Source of the DNA: Trichlorobacter thiogenes
GTDB lineage: Bacteria > Desulfobacterota > Desulfuromonadia > Geobacterales > Pseudopelobacteraceae
DNA length: 64,000 bases
Direction: 5' to 3'
Assembly (NCBI RefSeq): GCF_900167465.1
Contig: NZ_FUWR01000008.1
Span: forward strand, 1 to 64,000
The position numbers and the translations under genes are program-made. The notes below the pieces were generated by a model. The model had not been told where the DNA came from, did no database searches, and worked only from the letters and a program-made list of their open reading frames with translations. Of this stretch, positions 1-8,031 are shown piece by piece. Positions within the stretch are counted from its first letter, which is position 1, and every line of letters begins with the position of its first letter.

Positions 1-78
1 TTTAAACGCCATGATTAAAACCAGTCAAAAGTGGAAGCCAGCTATGGCTAACTAAATGTTACTACTTGACAGAGAACA

Positions 79-98
79 CAGTTGCTCTGTGGCAACTG
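79..98. other. Hairpin followed by a T-rich tract
   Basis: A perfect 7-bp inverted repeat (CAGTTGC, loop TCTGTG, GCAACTG) lies just downstream of the stop of the large surface-protein gene. Read on the plus strand it is followed by CTTTTTCCAGTTTTTTG. It could therefore terminate a plus-strand transcript arriving from left of the window. On the minus strand no T-run follows, so it is a poor terminator for the surface-protein gene. The rest of the first 121 bases shows nothing I can identify. Confidence 0.3.
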
Positions 99-126
99 CT
101 TTTTCCAGTTTTTTGTATCTGCTACT
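84..126. repeat. 3' flank shared by surface-protein genes, copy 1
   Basis: The stretch CTCTGTGGCAACTGC, a T-rich run, then TTTTTTGTATCTG closely matches 3889-3930 at the 3' end of the neighbouring paralogue. Similarity continues into the final codons of both genes. This is what a tandem duplication that included the 3' flank would leave. Confidence 0.6.
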
Positions 127-3100
127 TCACCACCACCCCGTTCACCTTCAGGCTGCCGTTCTGAAGAAGCAGCTGTCCCCTTACCTCAAGAGTGTTGGCA
201 GTTGAAGCGCCGCTGGTCACCGTCAAACCATTGTTCAGCGTAGTGGGCAGGTCACTCTTGGTCTGATAGGTGGCGCTCCAGCCACCGTTCAGGATGTAGC
301 CTTTATTCAGAGAAACGGCACTATCATAGGACGTACCCAACAACAACAGTTCATCACCACTTACCGCTGATCTGGCCAGATCGGTCAGTGCATCGACAAG
401 CGTCTGGTAGGCCTTGTTGTTGTAGGTTTTATTGATTGCAAGCGGGGCAAGGACAAAGGATGCGGTTACATTTTTCGCAGCATCCATGGTCACAACGCAC
501 GGGTCGCTGCTGCAGGCACCACTCCAGCCGCCAAAGGTGGAAATTGAGGAAGGATACTGGCTAAGGGTAACCACGGCTCCGCTGGCAAATGATGCCTGGC
601 ACATGGCTGGGCAACCGATTCCCGCGTGGTCCGCATCACTGGTAACCGTGCCGCTACCGCTGCCTGACACGCTGACGGTCAATGGCCAGGTTGGTGCCAC
701 CCCGGTACCGTTCAGGGTGATGTTCCGGGTTGCTGTTGTCGTTCCATTGGAAGCGATGTTCAAGGTTGCGTTTTTTGCTCCAAGAGTTGCAGGGGTGAAT
801 ATAACCGAGACCGTACAGCTCGCCCCCGGAGCCAGGGTTATGGGTGCGGCTCCGCAGGTACCGCTACCGACAGAGAACCGGGAGCTATCGCTGCCGCCGG
901 ATGTAATGCTGCTGACCACCAGATTGCCGTATCCACCACTGTTACTGATGGTGATGTTCCGGCTGACGGGTGCATTAATTGGCTGGCTGCCGAAATCAAT
1001 GGCTGCCGGTGAGGCGGTCAGGCCGGAATAGACGAACGTGCCGGTGCGTACCGGCCAGAGTAAATAGTTCTTGTCATAATCTACAATCGTCCCACCGCTG
1101 TACATATTGACAATATAGTAGAAACCTACGCTGCCGTTACCATAGTCAGTAGATGTCCAATACAGTGATCCCGAAACTCCACTAAAACCGGCTGAGTTAA
1201 GGGTAGCGTACCGGTAACTGTCCGGGGCGGCAACCAGAGATTCCAGCTCTGTCTTGGTCGGCGCGTGCCAATCACCTGCTACGGATCCATCGACCAGTTC
1301 GCATGCGCCTGAGGCCAGTGCCGCAGACTTGGTATTGCTTTCCGAAAAAGTTGCGCTCCCCAGACAATTGGCCTTTTTCAGCCAGCGCAGACTATTGGCT
1401 GTATCCAGCATGGTGCCATCAGCCAGATCAACAAAGCGCCTGATAGAAGTGGTGAAGGCCATGTCATTGCCATAGGTCGTTCCGGTTACTCCATTAACCG
1501 CTTTGATACGATAGTGATAGGTTTTATTAAACTCCAGGTTGCTTATGGCCGCGCTGACAGAAACATCGGTACCGCCGCTGACCGGACTCTGGCTGATAGT
1601 TGCCGTGTTGCCATACGCTGTTGTTGTGCCATATTCAAAGCTGACCGTATCACTGCTGTAGTTGGCATTAACCGTAGCATTCAGAGTTGCACTGGTCGTT
1701 GTAATGGCAGTTGCGGCTGTCGTGGTCAAGGTTGGAGCAATGGCAGCAAAAATGGTGAAGCTTTGGGTGGTCTGGGTCGCTTGATTGTAAATACCCAGGG
1801 CCGGTTGGTTGGCGGCGATGGTGCAGGTTCCCTGGCCGATACCGCTGACTACCGTGCTGTTGATGGTACAGATTGCCGGAGTGAGTGAACTGAGTGTTAC
1901 CGGAAGACCGGAACTGGAAGTGACATTGACCATACCATTGCCACCAACAGCGATGGTTGGCGCTTCGCCAAAGGTGATAACCTGATTGATCCTGGCCGTA
2001 CTAAAGCCGGCACTTCCAACGCTGTAGATACTTTGAATTTCCGTTACCGTCAAAGCGCGGTTAAAGATATGCAGCTCATCCAGCAGCCCGGCATAAAAAC
2101 CATAGGAATTTCCGCCAAACTGGCTGGAGGGGTAGACCGTTCTGCCGCTGCTCAGGCCGGTCTGTTTTAGCACACCGTTGATATACAGCTTGGGGATCTG
2201 GTTTTCATAAACCACGGCAATATGCAGCCAGCCATTGGTGGGAATCTCTCCGTCAGCCAGAGGATACACCAACGGCGCCGGCAGATAATCACCGGCATGT
2301 TCAGTGACCATGATGCCGTTGGTGCCAACGGATACACCTGCACCAGCCTCTGTTGTACTATCCTGCATTTCCGGAAAGATGGCATAGCGTTGGCCTGATG
2401 TACCGGCATACCCACTGGTGGTCTGGGATGCGGCCAGATTGGTGATGGTTGCTGTTGGTTTGGCCCAGAACTCCATGGTAAAGGAACTGCTTGCGCTGCT
2501 GGAGGCGATCCCTTTGTGGGTTCTCCCCTGAGTAATGTTGTCGGTTGTACCATTAAAGCTGAAAGCCGAACCAACCTCGCCTGCGGCGTAGGTAACTCCG
2601 GTGGCGACACCATTGTTTTGCGAGACCAGATCCTGCACATCGTTTTCAGCCCGCCACCAGCTGACAAGCCCGGAGGGAACAATCATGGCGGCAGTCCACT
2701 TCGCGTAAAGATTTACGCTTGAGGTGATGGTAAATGCACTGCCGACATTATAATTGGTACCGCTGCCATCTGTGTTGCTGTTCCAGCCGTTAAAATTGTA
2801 ACCGGTTTTTCCAAGGGCTCCGCTATTGCCCAAAACCGTAACCGTTGCGCCGGAGGCGTAATTGGTACTGTCATGTGGCGCCGAACCGGACGTCTGGCCA
2901 TTACCGGCATAGGTGACAGTAAACGCATAACCGGTAACGGTCAGGGGGAGATCTTTGGTGCCGCTGGCCGTGGCGAGGGTAAGGGTGGCAGTTTTACTAC
3001 CCGACGATGTGGGTGTGGCCTTTACAGTGACAGTACACTTGGCGCTTGCTGCCAGAGAGGGAGTCAGACTTGAACAGGCGTCCGGAGCGTCAAGAGCCAG

Positions 3101-3751
3101 ACTGAACTGGTCCGCATTGCTGCCGCTGATGGTAATACCTGTTATTGCAAGCGGGTTGGAACCTGTATTTATCAATGTTAACGCGCCGGTGGACGTACTG
3201 TTTAACAATTGATTTCCGAAGCCTGTTTTCCCGCCGATCACTAAAGAACCTTGAATCCAGTACTGCTCATTGCGGACAGGCCAGGTGCGCATATAACAGT
3301 TTTCCTTGCCGCAGGTTCCTGAGGATCCATTGCCGATGTTGATAATCCATGCCTCGCTGGCATCATTGGCATTGGGAGTGGACGTCCAGTACCCCGCCCC
3401 CACATTGGTAAACCCGGCGTTAATGAGATTTGTAGCTCTATAGTTGTCCGGGAGGGCGATCAAGGAATAGAGTTCATCAAAGGTCGGCAGGTGCCAGTCG
3501 CCGGCAGCCGAGCCATCGGTCAATCCGCAACTCCCCGTCGCCAGGCTATTTGCCTTATTGACATCGTTATCCCAAAGATCACCGCCCCCATTGTAGCTGC
3601 TGTAGCAGTTGGCGTCCCTCAACCAGCGCAGGTTGGTTGTGGCATCCAGTACCGTGCCGTCATTCAGGTTTACGAAACGGTCCGCCAGGGCGGAATTGCA
3701 TACCAACAGAAATGTAAACAGCACCAGCACCATCAATTTACCTTGTCGCAT
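122..3751 (-). CDS. Large exported modular protein (DUF1566, anchor-D, InlB repeat, LamG, Fn3-like)
   Basis: An exported protein of about 1,209 residues, probably displayed on the cell surface. The start chosen is the ATG at 3751, preceded by AAGGAG at good spacing and followed by a clear signal peptide (MRQGKLMVLVLF...ALA). The frame is open further upstream, but those codons lack a signal sequence. Modules in order, approximate residues: DUF1566 (25-165), choice-of-anchor-D beta-sandwich (166-275), InlB B-repeat (276-353), LamG/ConA-like (355-590), Ig-like (590-670), Fn3-like (672-770), second DUF1566 (772-905), second anchor-D, divergent InlB-like repeat, and a short C-terminal beta-rich domain ending NGVVVK. 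There is no LPXTG motif and no recognisable autotransporter barrel. The DUF1566 function is unknown; LamG folds often bind glycans. It is the last of three tandem paralogues on the minus strand. Adhesion or surface sensing is inferred only. Confidence 0.85.
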   Translation of the reverse strand: MRQGKLMVLVLFTFLLVCNSALADRFVNLNDGTVLDATTNLRWLRDANCYSSYNGGGDLWDNDVNKANSLATGSCGLTDGSAAGDWHLPTFDELYSLIALPDNYRATNLINAGFTNVGAGYWTSTPNANDASEAWIINIGNGSSGTCGKENCYMRTWPVRNEQYWIQGSLVIGGKTGFGNQLLNSTSTGALTLINTGSNPLAITGITISGSNADQFSLALDAPDACSSLTPSLAASAKCTVTVKATPTSSGSKTATLTLATASGTKDLPLTVTGYAFTVTYAGNGQTSGSAPHDSTNYASGATVTVLGNSGALGKTGYNFNGWNSNTDGSGTNYNVGSAFTITSSVNLYAKWTAAMIVPSGLVSWWRAENDVQDLVSQNNGVATGVTYAAGEVGSAFSFNGTTDNITQGRTHKGIASSSASSSFTMEFWAKPTATITNLAASQTTSGYAGTSGQRYAIFPEMQDSTTEAGAGVSVGTNGIMVTEHAGDYLPAPLVYPLADGEIPTNGWLHIAVVYENQIPKLYINGVLKQTGLSSGRTVYPSSQFGGNSYGFYAGLLDELHIFNRALTVTEIQSIYSVGSAGFSTARINQVITFGEAPTIAVGGNGMVNVTSSSGLPVTLSSLTPAICTINSTVVSGIGQGTCTIAANQPALGIYNQATQTTQSFTIFAAIAPTLTTTAATAITTTSATLNATVNANYSSDTVSFEYGTTTAYGNTATISQSPVSGGTDVSVSAAISNLEFNKTYHYRIKAVNGVTGTTYGNDMAFTTSIRRFVDLADGTMLDTANSLRWLKKANCLGSATFSESNTKSAALASGACELVDGSVAGDWHAPTKTELESLVAAPDSYRYATLNSAGFSGVSGSLYWTSTDYGNGSVGFYYIVNMYSGGTIVDYDKNYLLWPVRTGTFVYSGLTASPAAIDFGSQPINAPVSRNITISNSGGYGNLVVSSITSGGSDSSRFSVGSGTCGAAPITLAPGASCTVSVIFTPATLGAKNATLNIASNGTTTATRNITLNGTGVAPTWPLTVSVSGSGSGTVTSDADHAGIGCPAMCQASFASGAVVTLSQYPSSISTFGGWSGACSSDPCVVTMDAAKNVTASFVLAPLAINKTYNNKAYQTLVDALTDLARSAVSGDELLLLGTSYDSAVSLNKGYILNGGWSATYQTKSDLPTTLNNGLTVTSGASTANTLEVRGQLLLQNGSLKVNGVVVK

Positions 3752-3752
3752 A

Positions 3753-3805
3753 CCCAAACTCCTTGAAGAATATGTATCCTGTAAACCTGAAAACGGCAGG
3801 TACTC
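3753..3805 (-). repeat. 5' leader shared by two surface-protein genes, copy 1
   Basis: About 50 bases immediately upstream of the ATG at 3751 match 7881-7933 upstream of the next paralogue with very few differences. The block includes the ribosome-binding region and a GTTTTCAGGTTTACAGGATA stretch further upstream. It may hold a shared promoter or leader, or may simply be leftover duplication. I do not see a confident -35/-10 pair. Confidence 0.55.
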
Positions 3806-3836
3806 ACGCGAAGCCGCGAAGCTCGCGGAGGAAAAC
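3791..3836. repeat. Palindromic intergenic element B, copy 1
   Basis: A GC-rich palindromic block built around CCGCGAAGCTCGCGG, flanked by ACTCACGCG and a GCAGG/CTGCC-type edge. An almost identical block occurs in the opposite orientation at 22594-22637, nested inside another repeat element. Here it lies in the 5' leader region of the surface-protein gene starting at 3751. Confidence 0.6.
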
Positions 3837-3888
3837 AATATAGAGATCTAACAGCGACCTCTTTACTTTGCCGTCTTTTCTTGTAATC

Positions 3889-3930
3889 CTCTATGGCAAC
3901 TGCTTTTTTCAGTTTTTTGTATCTGTTACT
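3889..3930. repeat. 3' flank shared by surface-protein genes, copy 2
   Basis: Matches 84-126 (CTCTATGGCAACTGC, T-rich run, TTTTTTGTATCTG). It contains a short AACTG/CAGTT inverted repeat around the T-run. The left half of the stronger hairpin seen in copy 1 is absent. Confidence 0.6.
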
Positions 3931-6900
3931 GTACCACCACCCCGCTTGCCTGCAGACTACCGTTCTTGATGTTCAAAACGCCTTTGACGGTTACGCTGTC
4001 CACCTTGGCAGTGCCGCCGTCCACCGTCAGGCTACCGTTCAGGGTGGTGGGCAGGCTGCCCTTAACGTTAAACATCTCATCATAACCACCGTACAGGTTA
4101 AGCGAGGTGCCAAGAGTAAAGTCGCCGTCAAACTGACCACCATAAGCCCGGATATCCTCAACAATTGATGTTGATGCAGCAGAGATCGCCCCTGCAAGGG
4201 TGCTGTAGGGGGTGTAGGGATTGGTACTATGATTTTGGGCCTGATACTGCAGGGTGTAGCTGAACTGGTCAAAAGAGCTGGTGGCGCTGGTGCCGCCCGG
4301 TGTGGTGACGGTGATATCCACGGTCTGGCCAACCAGACCGGCTGGTGAGGTGGCGGTAATCTGGGTGTCGGAACCAGCAGAGAAACCGGCAGCATCCGTT
4401 GCGTCAAATTTGACGGCAGTTGCGCCGATCAGGTTAGTACCGGTAATGGTGACGGTGGTACCGCCAGAAGCAAAGCCGCTGGATGGTGAGATGTTGGTGA
4501 CGGTTGGGACAAGTGCCAGCCCGGCTGGTCCGGCACTATAGATACTCAGGATTTCAACAGCGCTCAGGGATCGGTTAAAGATCTGCAGTTCATCCATCAG
4601 GCCGGAGTAAATGCCACCATTGGATTCAGTAAACCATTTGCCCATCTCAAGCGGGGCGCTGTTGTCCAGATTCCACCCGTCATCGGTCATGGAACTGTTC
4701 TCAACGCCGTCAATGTAGAGACGGTAGTTCCGGGGCGTACCTGCCGGGTCTCTGCTGACGGCAATATGGTGCCATTTCCCGTCATTCACGGCAACACTGG
4801 ACGACATGCTGACACCGGCGGCTATTTCAAAGGTTACTGCACCGGCAACAGGGCCGTTGAGTGTCAGCGAATACCAGTTACCGCTGGTTCCCCGTTTGGT
4901 GACCAGACGTTTCCAGGTATATGCGGCGGAGGGAAGCGTTGTCTTGATCCAGGTGGCGATGGCAAAGTCGTTGGTGCCGAAATTAAGAGAAGCGCTATTG
5001 GGCGCATCAACGTACTCCGTTGTTGCCCCGCTGAAGCTGAAAGCCTGACCGACCTTGCCCGTTGCAAAGGCAAAACTTGAGGCACTGTGAAGCGTGCCGT
5101 TGTTTGCTCCCAGGGCATCCAGCCCGTTCCCTTCCCCGCGCCACCAGGAGACCAGCCCTGACGGCGGCGCAATGGGGGCTACCCATCTGGCATACAGCGT
5201 GGTTGGTGCGGCAATGCTGAAGGTTGCACCGGGCTGGTAACTGGTGCCGTTACCATCAGCAGCTGTGTTCCAGCCGTTAAAGGCGTAGCCGCTCTTTGCC
5301 AACCCGCCGCTGTTATCCAGAACCGTGGCTGTGGCGTTCAGGGCATAGCCGGTGCTGTCAACCGGCACACTGCCGCTGCTGTTGCCATTGCCGTTATAGG
5401 TGACTGACAGCGCTGCGCCAGTGGCGGTCAACGGGACGTTTATACTCAATCCACCTACAGTAGCGGTCAGGTTGGCGCTTTTGCTGCTGATGGTTGTTGG
5501 TTTGGCGCTGACCAGCACGGTGCAGCTTGCACCACCAGCCAGGGTAAGCGAGGTAAGGCTGCTGCAAGGGTTGGCTCCTCCAGTAGCCACTGCAAACTGG
5601 CTGGCATCAGTGCCACTCAGGGTAACGGAACTGATCAACGGTGAGCTTGCCGAGCTGTTTTTCAGGATAAATGAATGGCCGGATGATGTGGAACCGACAG
5701 GCACACTCCCGAAATCAGCACCTCCTGAAACAATCAAAGAATCCAGTGTCCAATACTGTCCGCCTCGAACGGGCCAAACATAGCTAGCATTGAACTTGCC
5801 GTCGAAATACGAGTTGCCGTCGGTCAATTTTACGTCCCAGGCAAAATTTGAGATATCTATGTAGGGACTGGGGGTCGTGTAGGGACTGGAGGACCAATAC
5901 CAGTAAGCCTGAACATCAGCAAAGCCTGCTGCATTGAGTGTGTCATAACGGTAGTTGTCCGGGGGCGCAACCAGGGTTTGCAGCTCTTCAATGGTTGGCA
6001 GGTGCCAGTCACCTGCCACCGATCCATCCGTCAGGCTACATGCAGGCGCAGGCGCTGCCAGACCGGCTGCTGTGGAGATAGCCGCATCCCATTTCTGCTT
6101 CCCCAAACAACTGGCATTCTTCAGCCAGCGCAGGCTGCTGCTGGTATCCAGCATGGTACCATCGTTCAGGTCAATAAAGCGGGGCAAAGCCCAACCGGCG
6201 CTGCCGGCATTGTAGATGTTTGCTATCTCTGAGGCGGACAGGGTGCTGTTGAACCAGCCCAGCTCATCAAGCTGCCCGTTGAAATTCGCACCGGAATAGC
6301 TGGCTGCGATCAAAGGATTGTTGCCCAGATACAAGGTGCCGTTGCTGTCACCAACGTCATTATTGGCAGGTGTACTGGCACTTAGCGCCCCATTGATATA
6401 GATCTTCATATTTGCGCCGTCATAGGTTGCAGCCACGTGGGTCCAGACGCCGGTTTGCAGGGCAGCGGTTGAGGAGACACCGGAACCGGCGGTCGTGCCA
6501 AACAGATAGTAGAAAACCTTTCCGTCGGCGTTGATGTTGATCTGCTTATGTTCTGCCGCATTGGTCCACTTACTGACCACATAGTACGCTTTACTGGCAG
6601 GAGGCAGCGTGGTGAGCTTGACCCAGAAGGAGACGGAATGGGTGCCATAGATATTCAGGAATGAAGAGGAAGGTACGCTGACATACTGGGCTGTGGCGTT
6701 GTCAAAATTGAAGGCTTGCCCCACCAATCCGGGGATATAGGTAGCGCCGCCCTGTAATGTGCCGTTGTTTCTCCCCTGGGTGTCGGTAGCGTTGCCTTCT
6801 CCACGCCACCAACTGACCAGACCGTTTGGCGGTGCTGTGGGCACAGACCACTTGGCATAGAGCGTAACAGGCCCGGCATAGCTGAAGGTAGCGCCGGGCT

Positions 6901-7879
6901 GGTAGTTGGTGCCGCTACCATCAGCAGCCGTGTTCCAACCGTTAAAGAGATAACCGGTCTTTGCCAACCCGCCGCTGTTATCAAGTACGGTGACGGTTGC
7001 ACCTGCAAGATATTCCTGGCTATCAGTCGGTACTACGCCTGCGGTACTGCCGTTGCTGTTGTAAGTAACTGGTATAACCCCAGTAACCGATAGCGGAGCA
7101 ATCATGCTCTGGCTATTAGCAGTAACGACCAAGTTGGCGCTCTTGCTGCCGACAGTTGTTGGCTTGGCACTGACCAGCACAGTACAGCTTGTACCGGCTA
7201 CCAAGGTAAATGATGTAAGGCTACTACAGGGGGTTGTTCCACCTAGCGCCAGGACAAACTGATCGGCATCACTGCCATTCATGGAGATTGCCAAAGAGGT
7301 CAAAACCGAACTGCTGGCGCTATTTTTCAGGATAATCTGATGGCCTGTTGAAACAGAGTTAACTGATATGCTACCAAAATTACCGTTTCCCAACATAATA
7401 TAGGGGTCTACCGACCAATACAGCACAGGACGAACAGCCCAGGCTCTACCCGCGCCACCGTTGCTGCTCTCCCAACCGCTCTCCATACTCACACTCCAGG
7501 CGTTACCAGTAGAAGCGTCAATAGTGGAAGAATGGAAGTAACCCCAGGGATTTGTAAATCCTGCTGCAACAAGCGAATCTTCACGGTAACCGGCGTAAGT
7601 AACCGCACGTAATTCATCCAAGGTTGGCAGGCGCCAGTTCCCGGCCACCGAACCATCCGTCAAACCGCAGACACCTGATGCGAGTGCAGCGGATAATAAC
7701 GTAGATTTTTCCCAGTTATTATTATAGTAACAACCGGCATTTTTCAATCGTAGCAGGCTGCTGGCCGTATCCAACATGGTGCCGTCGTTCAGATCCACAA
7801 AACGATCCAGTGACCAGGCCTGACTGCAGAAAAGCAGCGTTGAAAATAGTACCATCAGCATCAGCTTCAATTGTCGCAT
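3926..7879 (-). CDS. Giant exported modular protein with duplicated DUF1566-anchor-D-InlB-LamG unit
   Basis: A 1,317-residue exported protein, the largest of the tandem family. A signal peptide (MRQLKLMLMVLF...AWS) is followed by two copies of one four-module unit. Unit 1, about residues 25-560: DUF1566, choice-of-anchor-D, InlB B-repeat, LamG. Unit 2, about 562-1110: the same order again. An IPT/TIG domain (begins VPTVTNISPSSG) and the shared C-terminal beta-rich domain (ends ASGVVVQ) follow. The internal duplication is plain at protein level: WLKNA or RLKNA, GDWHLPT or GNWRLPT, GYxFNGWNTAADG and SWWRGEGN recur in each unit. The start ATG at 7879 follows a CAGGGAG-like site. It lies between two paralogues and has no transmembrane or covalent-anchor motif. 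Role unknown; surface binding is inferred from the LamG and TIG modules. Confidence 0.85.
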   Translation of the reverse strand: MRQLKLMLMVLFSTLLFCSQAWSLDRFVDLNDGTMLDTASSLLRLKNAGCYYNNNWEKSTLLSAALASGVCGLTDGSVAGNWRLPTLDELRAVTYAGYREDSLVAAGFTNPWGYFHSSTIDASTGNAWSVSMESGWESSNGGAGRAWAVRPVLYWSVDPYIMLGNGNFGSISVNSVSTGHQIILKNSASSSVLTSLAISMNGSDADQFVLALGGTTPCSSLTSFTLVAGTSCTVLVSAKPTTVGSKSANLVVTANSQSMIAPLSVTGVIPVTYNSNGSTAGVVPTDSQEYLAGATVTVLDNSGGLAKTGYLFNGWNTAADGSGTNYQPGATFSYAGPVTLYAKWSVPTAPPNGLVSWWRGEGNATDTQGRNNGTLQGGATYIPGLVGQAFNFDNATAQYVSVPSSSFLNIYGTHSVSFWVKLTTLPPASKAYYVVSKWTNAAEHKQININADGKVFYYLFGTTAGSGVSSTAALQTGVWTHVAATYDGANMKIYINGALSASTPANNDVGDSNGTLYLGNNPLIAASYSGANFNGQLDELGWFNSTLSASEIANIYNAGSAGWALPRFIDLNDGTMLDTSSSLRWLKNASCLGKQKWDAAISTAAGLAAPAPACSLTDGSVAGDWHLPTIEELQTLVAPPDNYRYDTLNAAGFADVQAYWYWSSSPYTTPSPYIDISNFAWDVKLTDGNSYFDGKFNASYVWPVRGGQYWTLDSLIVSGGADFGSVPVGSTSSGHSFILKNSSASSPLISSVTLSGTDASQFAVATGGANPCSSLTSLTLAGGASCTVLVSAKPTTISSKSANLTATVGGLSINVPLTATGAALSVTYNGNGNSSGSVPVDSTGYALNATATVLDNSGGLAKSGYAFNGWNTAADGNGTSYQPGATFSIAAPTTLYARWVAPIAPPSGLVSWWRGEGNGLDALGANNGTLHSASSFAFATGKVGQAFSFSGATTEYVDAPNSASLNFGTNDFAIATWIKTTLPSAAYTWKRLVTKRGTSGNWYSLTLNGPVAGAVTFEIAAGVSMSSSVAVNDGKWHHIAVSRDPAGTPRNYRLYIDGVENSSMTDDGWNLDNSAPLEMGKWFTESNGGIYSGLMDELQIFNRSLSAVEILSIYSAGPAGLALVPTVTNISPSSGFASGGTTVTITGTNLIGATAVKFDATDAAGFSAGSDTQITATSPAGLVGQTVDITVTTPGGTSATSSFDQFSYTLQYQAQNHSTNPYTPYSTLAGAISAASTSIVEDIRAYGGQFDGDFTLGTSLNLYGGYDEMFNVKGSLPTTLNGSLTVDGGTAKVDSVTVKGVLNIKNGSLQASGVVVQ

Positions 7880-7880
7880 A

Positions 7881-7937
7881 CCTAAACTCCCTGAAGAATA
7901 TGTATCCTGTAAACCTGAAAACGGCAGTTACTCACGT
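7881..7937 (-). repeat. 5' leader shared by two surface-protein genes, copy 2
   Basis: Matches 3753-3805 nearly base for base (GAAGAATATGTATCCTGTAA core), then diverges after ACTCACG. Palindromic element B, which follows copy 1, is absent here. Element B may therefore have been gained at copy 1 or lost at copy 2. Confidence 0.55.
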
Positions 7938-8031
7938 CTTTTTGATGGGGGGCCAAAACCGTTTATCTTGTCATGCACGGGGTTCCTGCAAAAGCCACAG
8001 CACATACATCTGCGGTCTGATGCAGACCGCA

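Noticed and set aside
432..1031. Plus-strand open frame inside the first surface protein gene
   Set aside because: Antisense to a clear module structure, low complexity, no signal or family.
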